Source: Exophiala sp. HKRS030 (Eukaryota > Ascomycota > Eurotiomycetes > Chaetothyriales > Herpotrichiellaceae). From it: a stretch of DNA of 64,000 bases. Location: positions 1,054,001 to 1,118,000 of the forward strand of contig JAHWDD010000001.1 of assembly GCA_023897205.1 (NCBI GenBank), written 5' to 3'. A program made the position numbers and the translations under genes. Numbering within the stretch: the first letter of the stretch is position 1; the number at the start of each line of letters is the position of its first letter. This document shows, piece after piece, positions 11,884 through 23,274 of the stretch. The notes beneath the pieces were generated by a model. It made no database searches. It was not told where the DNA came from and saw only the letters and a program-made list of their open reading frames with translations.

Positions 11884-13142
11884 TCAAAACTTCCTCCCCC
11901 TCTTATACCACGCCTTTGCTGCGTCGACGGCCTCTCTCACGCTCTGGGTCATGGCCACTCGATCACCGCACCCCGACAGCCACGTCTCGTGGTACGTCCT
12001 CAACTTTGCGTAATTGCCCTCCTCGACCGAGACGTGGTCGAAGCCCCACACGGTGCTCAGGATGTGCACGTGCAGTCTGTCGCTGATGATCAAGCCAAAC
12101 TCGGAGAGGTAGTTGTACGTCCAGTTGACGCGAAGCTGGGCCTGCTGGTCGAACGTGGCTCCCTCGAGGCCGTCCGGGTCGACGCTGATCCAGTCCGCCA
12201 CCGTCAAGTTGGTCTCGTGCGTCGATCCGTCCACGTCCTCGATCCGGCGCAGCTCCGAGATGACGTCCCCCTGCTTCCCGTGGTCCTGGGACCCTTCGTG
12301 GTCGGTGCGGGCGAGGAAGAGCATGTCGTAGATCGAATTGACCTGGCGCGGCGGCACGGGTTTCGTGATCAGCATGGTCGCCGCGTCGGGGAGCAACGAG
12401 ACCTGGTGCTGGCCCCCAAAGTCGTTCTGCATGGCCATGAACGACTTGGTGTCACGGGCCGTGAATTGGAGGTCCGGGTGTTTGCTGAAGGCCTTTTGGG
12501 CGCGAGCGAGAGCCTTTTCGTCGTAGAACTTGTACGTCTGGGGGAACGAGCGGATCCGGTAGTCGAGAAAGTCGGTCGCGACCTGTTCACGGTTGAGCTC
12601 GGGTCCAGGCCAGATGTCTCCAAAGTTGCCGCCTCCGTGGAAAAGGATGGCCGTCTTTTCGGGACCGCCGTGGGATTCGAGGGCCTTGCGGAGGTCGGCC
12701 TCGCGGTAGTCGTGGTTGCCGACGCACGCGTACACCGTCTCGATGCCCAGTTGCTCGAGCAGGACCTTCTCGCCCGTCCAGATGGCCGAGTCGCCCTTGT
12801 TGCTGTTTTTGAAAAAAAAATTGTGAGCCCACTGGCCGAACGAACGTCCATGTCTGTACGGAAACCGAGAGAAAAGGTTCGTCGGGGGCAAGCTTGCACT
12901 CACCTGTGATTCGGATAGCCTATCATGGCAACGTGCGTGACTCCAGGTAGCAATCGTGAATACTCCTTGAACAACAACGCCACGTGGGACTCCAGGGTCG
13001 ATGTACATTTCCCGTCATGGGAAGAACCCTTGATGCTCGACACCACTGAATGGATGCCTGATGTACCGCTGTGTGAAAAATATACCACCGCAAAAAAGAA
13101 AACGATGAGAACGCTCAACAGCCATTGTCGTGAAATATACAT
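11884..13142 (-). CDS. Polysaccharide pyruvyl transferase family protein, type II membrane anchored
   Basis: Exons 12904-13142 and 11884-12802; the intron 12803-12903 (101 bp) joins GYPNH to SNKGDSAIW. The protein is 385 residues. The N-terminus has a single hydrophobic anchor (WLLSVLIVFFFAVVYF, about residues 5-20), as in Golgi type II glycan-modifying enzymes. The rest matches the PS_pyruv_trans family: NKGDSAIWTGE, ILFHGGGNFGDIWP, SLLPDAATML and SEFGLIISDRLHVHIL. Family members add pyruvate ketals from phosphoenolpyruvate to sugars; S. pombe Pvg1 does this on galactomannan in the Golgi. The acceptor sugar here is unknown. The short start MYISRQW is preferred over a longer upstream Met because it places the anchor at the N-terminus. 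Confidence 0.85.
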
Positions 13143-13662
13143 GGTGTGTATCACTGTGGCTGGTGTGGGAGATGAGGGATCAAAAGGAGCGACTTGAAAA
13201 AGAGACAAGGTCAGCAAAATGATTCTTTGGATCGACCGAAATCGTTCATAATGAAGATAACGGAAAACTTGAGCCGCGTTGATAGTTTCCAAGGGTTGAA
13301 AGTGGCCAAAGGGTGAGGAAAAGGGGGTTTGGCGGGTGTCAGTCGCCAACTCGACATATGTCAGATCTTTCTGACGTCCATCTTCACGCACAGCATTCCA
13401 ACCTGTTTAATTTCCAACCCGACGCGTTGAGGAGAACGAAAAGGATCTAAAGACCATCATGAATCTGATGATGCCATGTTTCTTCAAAGGGGTCGAGAGG
13501 GGGCATTGAGGCTCAATTCGTTTGGCGGCGAAAGAAAGTTGGTGCTTTTGCTCACACACTCAATACCACCACAACCACCACCACGAATATTTTTATTTTC
13601 TGTTTCCTCACCAAGCGACATCCTCGATTATACATAGACGACGGTGATCCAATACCAAACTA
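13143..13662. promoter_or_regulatory. Shared divergent promoter of pyruvyl transferase and nucleotide-sugar transporter
   Basis: 520 bp between two divergent start codons. A CA/CCA-rich tract (13553-13590) lies shortly upstream of the transporter start. One ACGCGT occurs near 13422. No gene is visible. Confidence 0.4.
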
Positions 13663-15092
13663 ATGGCAGACCAGTCTCCGTCGAGACTGTCTGTCGCAGC
13701 GACCGTCGCTTTCCACATCACCACTGCCATCGCAGTCACCATCGTCAACAAATCAGTCCTCAATACTCTACCGGTCCCCATAACGCTTCTTCTCGCCCAG
13801 TCTGTGATATCGACAATCATACTATGTCTCGCGTACATGTTCAGACTGTACGTTCCGGCCAAGCTGGACTCGACATACATTCGGGGTGTTGCTCCGCTGC
13901 TGGCCATCAAGATTATCGCACAACTTTCCAAGACGTATTGTTTACTTGTGAGTATCATCATCCATACGAATACAAGCCCTAGTACAGATCAGACCGAAAC
14001 TTGATCCAATCTGCAATGCGCGATATTGGATACCTTGGACGGGCTCAATAACAAATAACAAAAACTAACCACCACACTGTCACACTTTCAGAACGTCAAT
14101 GCGAGTTTTTACCAAATAGCGCGAGGCCTCTTACTCCCATTCACCATCTTCCTATCATTCATGTTCCTCAAGGACTCCCGACCGAGTATGTGGGCTTCTG
14201 CGGCGTGTGCCATTACGACGCTCGGTTTTGTGCTCGGCGTGTCCGGCGAAGCGGTCGGCCAGGCCACCAACATCGGCATAGCATGGGGCATTTGGTCGTC
14301 ACTCACCACGGCCCTCGAGACCGTTCTGGTCAAGTACCTCGCCCTCAAGACTCGAGTTCTGGACCTCGTGTTCGTGACTTCTCTGGCCGGCATCCCGGTC
14401 TTTTCCGTTCTGGCCTATCTCAACAGCGAAATGTCCCACTTGTCCGCTTTGGGGACTTTACATCCTGTCATGGTGACGTTTGAGAAGAAGGTGTTGTTGA
14501 GTGGATTGTTCAATTTCGCATTGAGCGCGGCGGCGTACCTACAGATTCGAGTGACTTCTCCTACGACGTACGTTTTGACCGCCCTCGACGATCCATCCTA
14601 CCTTGCGCTAGACTCGTTCGCTGGCTAATTTGATCGTCCGACAAAAACAGACACATGATCTCAACTGCTGCAAGGGGCGTTTTGCAATCTGCCTTGGCAG
14701 TGGTGTTTTTGGGAGCCGAAAGGCTGACGGCGTCCCGAATCAAGAGTATCGCAGTCATCTTGACCGGCACTATGCTCTACGTAAGTACCACAACAATGCT
14801 ATGGCCGTGGCTATGGCTTCACTGCCTAGTACACTCCTTCCCTCTTCTCGACTTTTTTATTTCCCTACAGACATGTACGATTGTTGTCTTGGTGGTTGGT
14901 GTTGTTGTGACGATGACGACTGACACGGATGATTTCCAGACTTTTATCAAAGACATGGAAAAGAGGGGAAAGACAATCAAAGGTCAAATCCTCCCTTTAC
15001 ATACCACGGTTTCGCAACCACAATCAACAAACCCCACGGCTGGTGAAGAGGGTGTTCCACTCGTGGAACCCAAGGGGACCGAGGAGAAATAG
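13663..15092 (+). CDS. Nucleotide-sugar transporter, triose-phosphate/GDP-fucose transporter-like (DMT superfamily)
   Basis: Four exons: 13663-13947, 14092-14567, 14651-14780 and 14940-15092. Introns have GTGAGT, GTACGT and GTAAGT donors. The product is 347 residues and has about ten hydrophobic segments. NVNASFYQIARGLLLPF and the paired VTIVNKSVLNTLPVPITLLLAQ are typical of the TPT/SLC35C branch of Golgi nucleotide-sugar antiporters. The C-terminal tail is hydrophilic and predicted cytosolic. It is divergently transcribed from a Golgi-type pyruvyl transferase, which fits a shared role in glycan synthesis. The exact sugar nucleotide cannot be read from sequence. The third intron is in frame with its flanking exons and could be retained. 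Confidence 0.8.
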
Positions 15093-15511
15093 TAATAAAC
15101 TCAATCTGTCTTGTCTTGTCTTGTTTCTGAAGGTATAGATATGTACGGCATAGCGAGGAAAGTGAGTTTTGGCATACCTACCCATGGAGTACAATACGCG
15201 CGGTACATATAGAATTTGACTCGTGGTCGAGCATAGAGAAAATTGGGCGTCTCTCGAGACTCATGTGAACGACGATACCTTATATATCTAGACGTCCGAA
15301 TAAATCTATAAAAGTCAATATCATCACCATGTAATCCGTGGGCGACATGGTAAACGCTGTAAGAAGTATAAAGAGTCGCGTCACGTGTCAGGCTTTGTGC
15401 CTCCTTTACTCGCCTACCCCGTGTAGGACACTTCCTACTCCATACTCGGAACCATGCCCTACTAGAGCACTAAGAACTAGTTACAGGCCCCGTTTTATTG
15501 TTCCACTGTAT
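15093..15511. other. Convergent intergenic interval
   Basis: 419 bp between the transporter and P450 3' ends. It starts with a short TTGTC tandem (15108-15124). Otherwise I see nothing in it. Confidence 0.4.
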
Positions 15512-17590
15512 TCAGACTTTGATTCCTTCCAAGATATTCGCGTCACTTTCTTCCCAAGGATATGTTTTTTCGATGGACCGAATGAGCCTCTCGTGTTTTT
15601 CGGATCTAGGTTTGATGACACAGTTGAACGGCGCCGGATGACTCACCACGCCCGGGAGCATCTTCACTTCGGGCTCGATCTCCTTTCCGCCGACGGCGTC
15701 GACGGGTTTTCCGACGTTCAACGCGGCCAACGATTGTACGATGGTGATGTAAAGCGCATTCTCGGCCAGGATCCGACCTGGACACACTCGACGTCCGAAC
15801 CCAAAAACGTACGCGTCGGGATCCTGTTCGGGAATGTTTCCATTGATCGGCAAGAAACGTTCGGGTCTGAAGGTCATTGGGTCGTGGTACGTTTGAGGGT
15901 CATGGGTAAAGTGCCTATCGAGATTTTATCAGATCTGATTCCGTTGCAAATCTCTCGAGCGAGAGAGTCACGATGAGACGGAACCAGATGATGACAATTT
16001 ACAAACTCACCAGACATTGGCCAACAACATACTCCCTTTGGGGATACGGTGACCTAAACACACGTCCTCCGCTGTACTCGTGTGAGGGAGACCCATTGGT
16101 GCAACTGGCTGCCAACGCAGAACCTCCTTCACCGTCGCGTTGATATAAGGTAACTTCTCTCTGTCCGCGACGGTAGGAAGCCTATCGGGACCGATGACAC
16201 GGTCGATTTCTTCCCGTGCTTTCTTCTGCACTTCGGGGTAAACCGTCATGGCCAGGAAGAAGCATGCCAATGAAGATACGGTCTGTGGGAATGGACAAGT
16301 CAGCTCTCATGTTGCCACAAAGTTGCCACGATGCGAACATGTCAAAGTGTGTGAAAGGCTCACAGTATCAGCTCCTCCGGTGTACAGAGACATTGCTGCC
16401 ATCTTGTCAATGGCCGCTTCATTCCGACTGTCAGCGCCATCGGCAACGTCCTGATCCAGCAATTGAGCCAAAAAGGAAGTTTCGTGCTTCCCTCGGGCTT
16501 TTTGGTCCTTGACAAACGCGTACGGTTTTTCCACCACATTGTCGAGTTCGGATCGCCATTGTTTGGCCGTTTGTTTCCAATTTGTACCTGGAACCCAGTC
16601 TGGGAGGTATCTCACTATACCAACCGAGTCAGATATACCTATTTCACTGCTTTTGGTCGAGGGACTTACGAAACGGTATCATGTCAACCAAGAATGCTCC
16701 AGGTACAGCAGCACGTGCGAACTTGTCCATTGCATCTCCCGCTATATCGACCAAGAGATCATTCTTGTGAGATTCGGCCGTGTACCCATATGCAATTTTC
16801 AATATGACTGCTCCAGCTTCCCTGAAGAGCCAAGTCAGTAAGCTATTCTGCATACGGATGGATTTTCCGAGGGGTCGACTGATTTTTTGCTGAGAATACG
16901 GACAGGACTGTGAGTACACACCTTCTGATATGTTCAAGTAGATTGTCAGGTTTCTCAAGGACATGTAACAAGAAATGACCAGCCTCTGCCTCTTGAAGTT
17001 TATTGAATTGAGATGCCGAAGACTTTGTTCCGATGATCTTGGCCATTTTCTTGCGAAAGGCTCGAAATCGATAATTGTAAGGACACAAACCAAGCGTGTT
17101 TTCCCATCCTACCCTTTTGAGACGTAAGTAAGATTAGATCATCCATTACATACCGCCCCGTCCAAGGAACAGACGAAAAGCATACATTTCTCCTGCAAAA
17201 ATCTGTCTTGGTCTAGACGAATGTATCGCGGACCTCTTTTCCATGAGTTCAAAAGCCAGCTTTGAATCGTTGATGATGATCAAGGTTTGACCCATGACCG
17301 TTATGGAACTGATCGGGCCTGGTATAAATCATCATTATCATCAAGTGTCAACAAACACACACATTCAGGAGGTGCACAAACGTACCATATAAATCCTTGT
17401 GTTTCAACCAATGTCTGGGTTCGAACTGTCCCGGTTTCGGTAGATCGTTCAGGTTCCCCAAGATGGGTAAACCCTTGGGCCCTGGTGGTAAAGGAGCCCG
17501 AGAAGCATTGTTGGATCGAGCAACGAACAAATAACACCAAGTGGCACCGGCCATCGCCAACAAGCACAAAACAAGAAAAGACGAAGCCAT
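15512..17590 (-). CDS. Cytochrome P450 monooxygenase (microsomal)
   Basis: Seven exons: 17386-17590, 17154-17318, 16922-17108, 16670-16821, 16364-16614, 16011-16282 and 15512-15914, giving 544 residues in frame. The N-terminal membrane anchor (SFLVLCLLAMAGATWCYLFV) is followed by the proline hinge PLPPGPKGLPILGN. The I-helix is YTGGADTTVSSLA, the ExxR motif is KEVLRW, and the heme loop is FGFGRRVCPGR with the axial Cys. The overall style (PKGSMLLANVW, then HFTHDPQTYHDPMTFRPERFL) resembles the fungal O-methylsterigmatocystin oxidoreductase-like group. The substrate is unknown and no secondary-metabolite backbone gene is nearby. An upstream TCAGG x4 tandem is at 17656-17675. Confidence 0.9.
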
Positions 17591-18836
17591 GATGATGATG
17601 ATGTTATAAGGCGTCGAGGACTCAATACTCGTAATGTCCTTTTTTTTCTTGAGGCTCAGGTCAGGTCAGGTCAGGCACAGAATGTGGTTTCACAAAGACA
17701 TATAAGTATAGATGAGTTATACCTCGCCAAGAGAGAGAAAGAAAAAGAAGGAAATGAAACAAGAGGGATGCCTTTTTTGTTCTCTTTTTCTTGACCAGAT
17801 CACTCCATACAGAGTAAGTGTACCTAGGAATACTAGTAACACTGGTTACCCATCTTTACTTGATCTTGTCGTATCAAGGCCTACCACGTACTGACGGTAC
17901 TGTAGTACGGAGTATAAACAAAACACTGATACTAATTGGCCAATCTTCCACGGTTCTTGTACAGCAAGTACCACAAACGGTTAAAGGGTTCCATATATGG
18001 ATATCACAGATCATATCTTATATTCCGATTCGTCTCCATATTATTGGTGTCACGAATACGGAGTGTCTGTACATAATAGTATCTTATTAGGTGTCCTCTG
18101 AAGATGGATGTAAGCAAAACAAAAAGTGGGTTAGACTTGCGAATTCATAATACGAGATACCTCTAGGTACACACTCCCCGTAACATTACGAAAGAATGCT
18201 ACTCAGTACCTCTGGGTAGGGGAAGGCTTTGTGACGTTGGGTGAGAAATTAGTAAAAAGGGATTCCTTTTTTTGGGACGCCTTAAAGACCCTCATCTTCT
18301 TGCCTTCCTCATCCCACACCACGTAAAAAAGGTGTTTTGAGCCACGCACAGAGTCCGAATGACTAAGAACATAACAAAAACCCAAGAGATGAGATCCCAA
18401 TACTGTATTGGGGAATAGGTTCACAATTCTACCTAGTTATGTAACCTGTTGCAAATGCATATGCAGCACTGGCACCGAGTTTGATACCGTGCAATATGGC
18501 CGAGGCAAATGACCTTGGCTTTGCTCCGTATGATATTTTGCCCAATGCGGTAAAGACGACAATCATCCCATCCATTCTTTTGACCGGCCCATCACCACTC
18601 TCGTCGTCGTCGTCGTCGATGGTAAAAACATGCATCTCTCCCTCTCTCTCCGAGAAGGCTAGAAAACAACTCTTGCTTCTCTCTTGTGTCATAATCAATC
18701 CCCTGTCACTCTCATCGCTCGTTCGCCGTTGATCTCCCTCTCTGGATCGTCGCACAAATGATACCATGCTGGATGGTGGTAAAGGGTGTACCAAAGTCCT
18801 CGACGTGACGAATACAAATGATCGTTCGTCATTTTC
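17591..18836. other. Intergenic interval upstream of the P450
   Basis: About 1.25 kb of AT-rich sequence. It contains a TCAGG tandem (four units, 17656-17675) about 70-85 bp upstream of the P450 start, one TACGGAGTA at 17906-17914, and a doubtful open frame at 18429-18794 listed separately. Nothing else is recognisable. Confidence 0.4.
18429..18794 (-). CDS. Doubtful small open frame, 121 residues
   Basis: Lies 42 bp downstream of the pseudokinase-like gene on the same strand. The product is unrecognised. It has an acidic run (FTIDDDDDESGDG) similar to the acidic run near the C-terminus of the neighbouring gene (LTIDDDDDDDKMS). That could reflect a partial duplication or simply the same GAC/TCG microsatellite. 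It has no signal peptide, and only a short, weakly hydrophobic segment (MIVVFTALGKI) in its C-terminal half. It may be 3' untranslated sequence of the neighbour. Confidence 0.15.
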   Translation of the reverse strand: MVHPLPPSSMVSFVRRSREGDQRRTSDESDRGLIMTQERSKSCFLAFSEREGEMHVFTIDDDDDESGDGPVKRMDGMIVVFTALGKISYGAKPRSFASAILHGIKLGASAAYAFATGYITR

Positions 18837-20600
18837 TCACTTGCGTTTCTTGGTCTCACGTTTCTTCGTCTGACGTTTCTTTGGAACCGGTGCTGACGAC
18901 TCGGTTTCTTCTCCTCCAGCTTCTGCCTGCTTGCGTTTCTTGCCCTTGCTTTTGCTCACAGTTTCAGCCGGTCCACCGTCCTCTGCGGTGATTGACATCT
19001 TATCATCGTCATCGTCATCGTCAATTGTCAAGGTGTCGATCCTGCAGTTCAACGTCGAACCATGGAGAATCTCATAAGTCTCGGATCGAGTGTACGTTTG
19101 TCCCAGGCACCACTCAAAGTCGGGTCGGAAGAACTTGTTGACCGCATCTTCATTCACTGGACCGTGCAATGCATCCCTACGCCGACCAAAAGGACAAAAC
19201 GACTCCTTGCGGACCTCAATGCCATCCAGTAGTTTATCAGCCAACCGTACAACATCCGGCCAAGATCGCCAGTCATACTTTTGACGTTCCTTGAGTATCG
19301 GGAGAAGATCTTGTGCATACACCGGTACGTCCATGTGCCACATGTCGGCGTGAAAGAGTCCGTGGTCGATTATGTCGATGCTGCTGATCTTTCTGATGTT
19401 GGATTTGACAATGCTGTGGATCTGGTAGTCTTCGATATTGTACTGTTCGGTGGAATCGTCCGTCTCTATCTTCGCAATTCGATAAGGTCCTCGAATTCCT
19501 TCCTTCTCCGCGTAGCTCTCCAACTCAGTCCTGGACTTGAATAGCTTTGGCTTAGGATTCAACCTCAAAGAGGGACCAGACTGGTCCATTTTTCTCTTCA
19601 ACGGACGCAGATCCTGGACCTGCTGAGGGAGCAGTCGCGTCTCTTCCCGCAGCCTCATGCTGGCGACATCGGTATGAATTTGGTGGATATTCTGATACCC
19701 TTGCAGTCCCTTTTCGAGCATTCCCTGAATCATCTCATCAAATCGCCACCACATCCGGTAGATCTCTCGTGGGTGTTTCCCCCAAGGAATGTTCTTTTGG
19801 ATCGTGTCATCCAACACCTCTCTCAATACCTCCACGACGTCAAATGCGTCCTCGTCATCGTCCTCTTCGTCGAGGTCTTCGTCTAGAGTGGGATCGGAAA
19901 GGGACAACAAGTCAGCCATGGCTGAACGGATCCAGGCGAGGTCCTCGAGGAGGGGTCGAATACTCCGATCATCGCAGTCATCCTTGAGCTCGGTCCGGTT
20001 CGGATCTTTCCAAATGTCCGTGGACAAGAGCTTGGTGTTTCCGAATCCACCCAGGACGAGTTCGGGGAGTTTGGCGTTTCCGTCGGGAAAGTGCAGGAAG
20101 ATGTTGCCGAGGTGCGCATTCGTGTGTGCAATGCCATTTCGGTGGAGGAGGGCAAAACTCTCGAGGAGTTGATCGAAGGTCCGCCAGATGAACAGGGTCG
20201 AAGGTTTGAAATCTGCCCGATCGGCCAACCTCTCCATGGTGTGTCCATTGCAGACTTCAAAGAAGAGTGAAGCCCCCTTGTACTCGGGGCCGATCAGGGC
20301 ACCTTCGGCAAACACCTGGTGTGCTTGGGCACAGAGCAGTCTCGGGAACTGAGGGAGCGAACAATGGCGATAGAATTCCACCTCTTGACACGCCCCATTG
20401 CTCGCGAACGCATGGTTTGCCATGACGTTCTTCCTCACATAGACTTGGCCGTCCGCAAGCGATCGGACCAAGGTGGCAGAACCTCGATCGCCTGCCGCGA
20501 TCTTGCCGACGTGCAAGTATCCATCAATCTCTGGATGGAAGATTGCGAACGAGGCCGACCCGGGTTTGGGTCGGCTTGACCCAGCTCCTGAGTCTGACAT
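18837..20600 (-). CDS. Protein-kinase-fold protein, predicted pseudokinase
   Basis: Single exon, 587 residues. A glycine-rich start (GKIAAGDRGSATLV) is followed by a candidate ATP lysine (VYVRKNVM). The catalytic loop reads IAHTNAHLGNIFL, where the usual HRD/HGD aspartate is Asn. The magnesium DFG motif is replaced by GGFGNTK. A conserved Asn (LGN) remains. The region after about 230 has an acidic stretch (DEDLDEEDDDEDAFD). The C-terminal tail is strongly basic with repeated KKRxTKKRE units, probably a nuclear localisation signal. From family rules I infer a fungal-specific kinase-like protein with weak or no phosphotransfer activity, probably nuclear. No closer assignment is possible by eye. 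Confidence 0.7.
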   Translation of the reverse strand: MSDSGAGSSRPKPGSASFAIFHPEIDGYLHVGKIAAGDRGSATLVRSLADGQVYVRKNVMANHAFASNGACQEVEFYRHCSLPQFPRLLCAQAHQVFAEGALIGPEYKGASLFFEVCNGHTMERLADRADFKPSTLFIWRTFDQLLESFALLHRNGIAHTNAHLGNIFLHFPDGNAKLPELVLGGFGNTKLLSTDIWKDPNRTELKDDCDDRSIRPLLEDLAWIRSAMADLLSLSDPTLDEDLDEEDDDEDAFDVVEVLREVLDDTIQKNIPWGKHPREIYRMWWRFDEMIQGMLEKGLQGYQNIHQIHTDVASMRLREETRLLPQQVQDLRPLKRKMDQSGPSLRLNPKPKLFKSRTELESYAEKEGIRGPYRIAKIETDDSTEQYNIEDYQIHSIVKSNIRKISSIDIIDHGLFHADMWHMDVPVYAQDLLPILKERQKYDWRSWPDVVRLADKLLDGIEVRKESFCPFGRRRDALHGPVNEDAVNKFFRPDFEWCLGQTYTRSETYEILHGSTLNCRIDTLTIDDDDDDDKMSITAEDGGPAETVSKSKGKKRKQAEAGGEETESSAPVPKKRQTKKRETKKRK

Positions 20601-21444
20601 TTTGACGTTGTCGATGGAAAGAAGGAGACGTCAGGACAGAACGATGGAAGGATTGATCAAATCGACCATCGTGGGCAAAACGTTGTGCTTGCGCGAAGGG
20701 AATGGTCAAAGTCTTGGCTGTGAACGAGTTGACTGTGAATAGCTATAGAATGGGAACAAACACAGTGCCAGAGACAATGGATAGGATGGGCCAGAGGATA
20801 GTCACAAACATGGCGCCACAGACAATGAACATGATGCAGAGCTTGTCTCCCTGACATGTATTTGACCCATCGAATGGCCTTGTTGTCAAATGGTCAAGGC
20901 ACAAGACAGATGTGTAAAGAAAGGAATCATTGCACAAAGTGTCTGCCTCAACAGAGAACACCAGGATCACGTCCATGGTGGATGTCAGGCTTGAGCCTGA
21001 CATATCTGACAAACCTGGAAATGGTGGGACTGACGACGAACAAACGACCAAACAATCTTCCAATCGGCCATATTGTTGAGGGTGTGGCAGCTTTGTCTGT
21101 GAGATTTTCATGTTTTAACGCAACTTCGCAATCTTGAACTCCTTTTCAGGAGTTTAGGCCTACCTGGTGAAATCATGGCTGAGATACTGTCAGCGGTAGA
21201 AGAGACCGTGTTGATCTTCTTCTTCTTGTTCGCTGCTTGAAAGATCATCATGTCAGTATGCTTGTGATGATCACTACTGGAAGATGAGTACAAATGAAGT
21301 CACATTAGAATATTCATATCAACGCAGGTAGCCTCGTCGCGATCCACCACGTGATGACTACATCAATATGTCCCGACGAGGCTGTGGGTATTCTACCCCA
21401 AACTAGAAAACAAACGTTCACTATTGTTGGACTGCAAATTATCA
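20601..21444. other. Intergenic interval
   Basis: 844 bp holding the promoter of the kinase-like gene and the 3' flank of the Clr5-domain locus. A minus-strand open frame (20743-21111) with a hydrophobic end is present but overlaps the expected promoter and has no recognisable domain, so I do not call it. Confidence 0.35.
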
Positions 21445-23274
21445 TTATAATTCCATCGTATCATCTATCTCGGCAATCAGTGGTTCCATAGGCAGTCTGC
21501 TGACATTTTCGAAAGCCCATTCCATATTCGAAGACGCACGTCCCTCGGAAGACTCAGAAAGTCCGCTTCGTACAGACCTTCTCCGGAGCGACCCAAAGCG
21601 CCTTGAGAATTCCTTGAAGGACCAAAATCCGGAACTCAGCGAAGACGTGCACGAAGGGGCAATTGAGGGAAGCAATTTCTTTTTTCCAAAACTGACGAGC
21701 CTGGGATATAAAGCTTGAACGAAATCTGTTGCGACGAGGATTTCTGATGCAAAACTCTCTGGATCAGCAAGATATACTGAGGAATCAGTGGGTGACATTA
21801 CTTCTTCACCCGAGAGAAGGCCAGACAAGACAGATACACGCTCGATTATCGAAGAATCCATCTCAGGATCCAGCCATGATGTGGCCGCATTTGGGTACCA
21901 GTGTGACATGTAGCACCGGACCATCAGTTGATATTGGTCTCGCTCTTGGCTGAACCACCCTCGCAGATACCGGTCAAGAATTGCCAGAAATCCATCGATA
22001 TTGTTCGCCAGCGGAATTAACCAGGTACCGACTACGACCGCAAACATTGCTGGAATAGCAAATGTGGTATGGTAAAATATTGGGCTGATGGCTTTATCAA
22101 AGCAATAGTGCTTTATACGTCTTGAGTAAGCCGGCAAATATCGTTCAGTTTGCTCCATAATGCTGAGGCACAGGTTCAAGTAATTCACACGCCTGTAATG
22201 GAAATCTTCTCTCAAGTAAACATCAAAAAGACTGCGATTATCCATCGCAAACTGTTGGATGACAAACAAAGTTTCGGCAAGAGTATCTTTGAGGTCGGCA
22301 CATTCCCAGCAATGATCATCCGTTTCCTTTGGCGTTGCTTCAAAGAAGTTGAAGTCCGGCTGATACTGGACGCTGGTCGTGCATCCGAAATGTATGGCCA
22401 TGGCATTAGCGGTCCAAATTTCGGCACGTCCCTGGAAAGAAATTGGAAAGCGAAGCTCCGCGAGGAGACTTCTATATTGCAAGTCTTTTCGCGGTTCCAT
22501 ACGGTCAAAAAGTGTGCGGTGTTGCAGCCATAACCACAATTGTGGTAGTATGAACTCGGCCACATGACGTTGCGGGCCTGTTGGCGAAAATTGCGCGCAG
22601 TTGATTGCCGGATTCGCAAGCCAGCGATGACTCGTGGGCCACTGCGTCTCGAAATCTCTAAGCATGGAAAGCACGCTGTAAAAAAAGTCGTATGATGGCC
22701 CGTGGCAGTTCAGCACAAATAACATTGTTGCAGCGTTGCTTAACTTCTCTATCTGAACTTGGAGGCTGTCTTGGTCCTTTTTGTTGTCATAAAGCGACAG
22801 CATCGCAGCCACATGACGATGACTGTTCATTGGGTATCGTGATAAGTGGATTCTCAGACGTTCTTCGCCTTCAAGTGATTAATCAGGTTTGACGGGTTCC
22901 ATATTCGCCATTTGCTCGCTAGATGTGGGCATGTCCTCGACAGACCCGGCTGGCAAGATGCTTTCTACTTCTCTCTGACACGACGATGTTTCTCTCGTCG
23001 TTACGTCCTGGGTATCGGTCGCGTTCCTTTTGTACGTTCGAAGGCCCAACTTCATCATTTGATAGTACAACTGGGATTTCGTGATGGATATATTTCTCTG
23101 GCCAAGTGCAGCCAAGATTTCGTTCTGCGGTGTGCCTTGGTGGTGCAGGTCTGAGATTAGAGGTTCGAGGTCGGCCCATTGTTGCTGAGAAAGCCTTTGG
23201 TTGTATCGAGGCACGTTGGGATCTTGAGCAATGAACGGGTCGATCCGACCAGATGAACTTGTCTGTTCTGCCAT
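21445..23274 (-). pseudogene. Clr5-domain protein interrupted by one in-frame TAA
   Basis: Two open stretches lie in the same frame. The first (23274-22882) encodes a Clr5-type N-terminal domain: QWADLEPLISDLHHQG, NEILAALGQRNISITKSQLYY, then KLGLRTYKRN, a fungal DNA-binding-like motif. It ends in TAA at 22881-22879. The same frame then reopens at once and continues for about 477 residues (SLEGEERLRIHLSRYP onward) with a Trp/Tyr/Leu-rich region of unknown function. Clr5 proteins usually have this layout: a short N-terminal domain on a long uncharacterised body. No convincing GTA/GTG donor and phase-matched acceptor spans the stop. I therefore favour a nonsense mutation or an assembly error over an intron, but an unusual intron cannot be excluded. 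The start at 23274 has a good ACCATGG context. Confidence 0.55.

Noticed and set aside
11989..12909. 306-codon plus-strand open frame
   Set aside because: Antisense shadow of the GC-rich pyruvyl transferase exon; the real gene has family motifs and a matched intron on the other strand.
20743..21111. 122-codon minus-strand frame with hydrophobic end
   Set aside because: Overlaps the expected promoter of the kinase-like gene and shows no family signature; the hydrophobic end comes from a local imperfect repeat.
22879..22881. Programmed stop-codon readthrough in the Clr5-domain gene
   Set aside because: The context TAA TCA is unlike efficient fungal readthrough signals (TGA CTA); nonsense, assembly error or intron are more likely.
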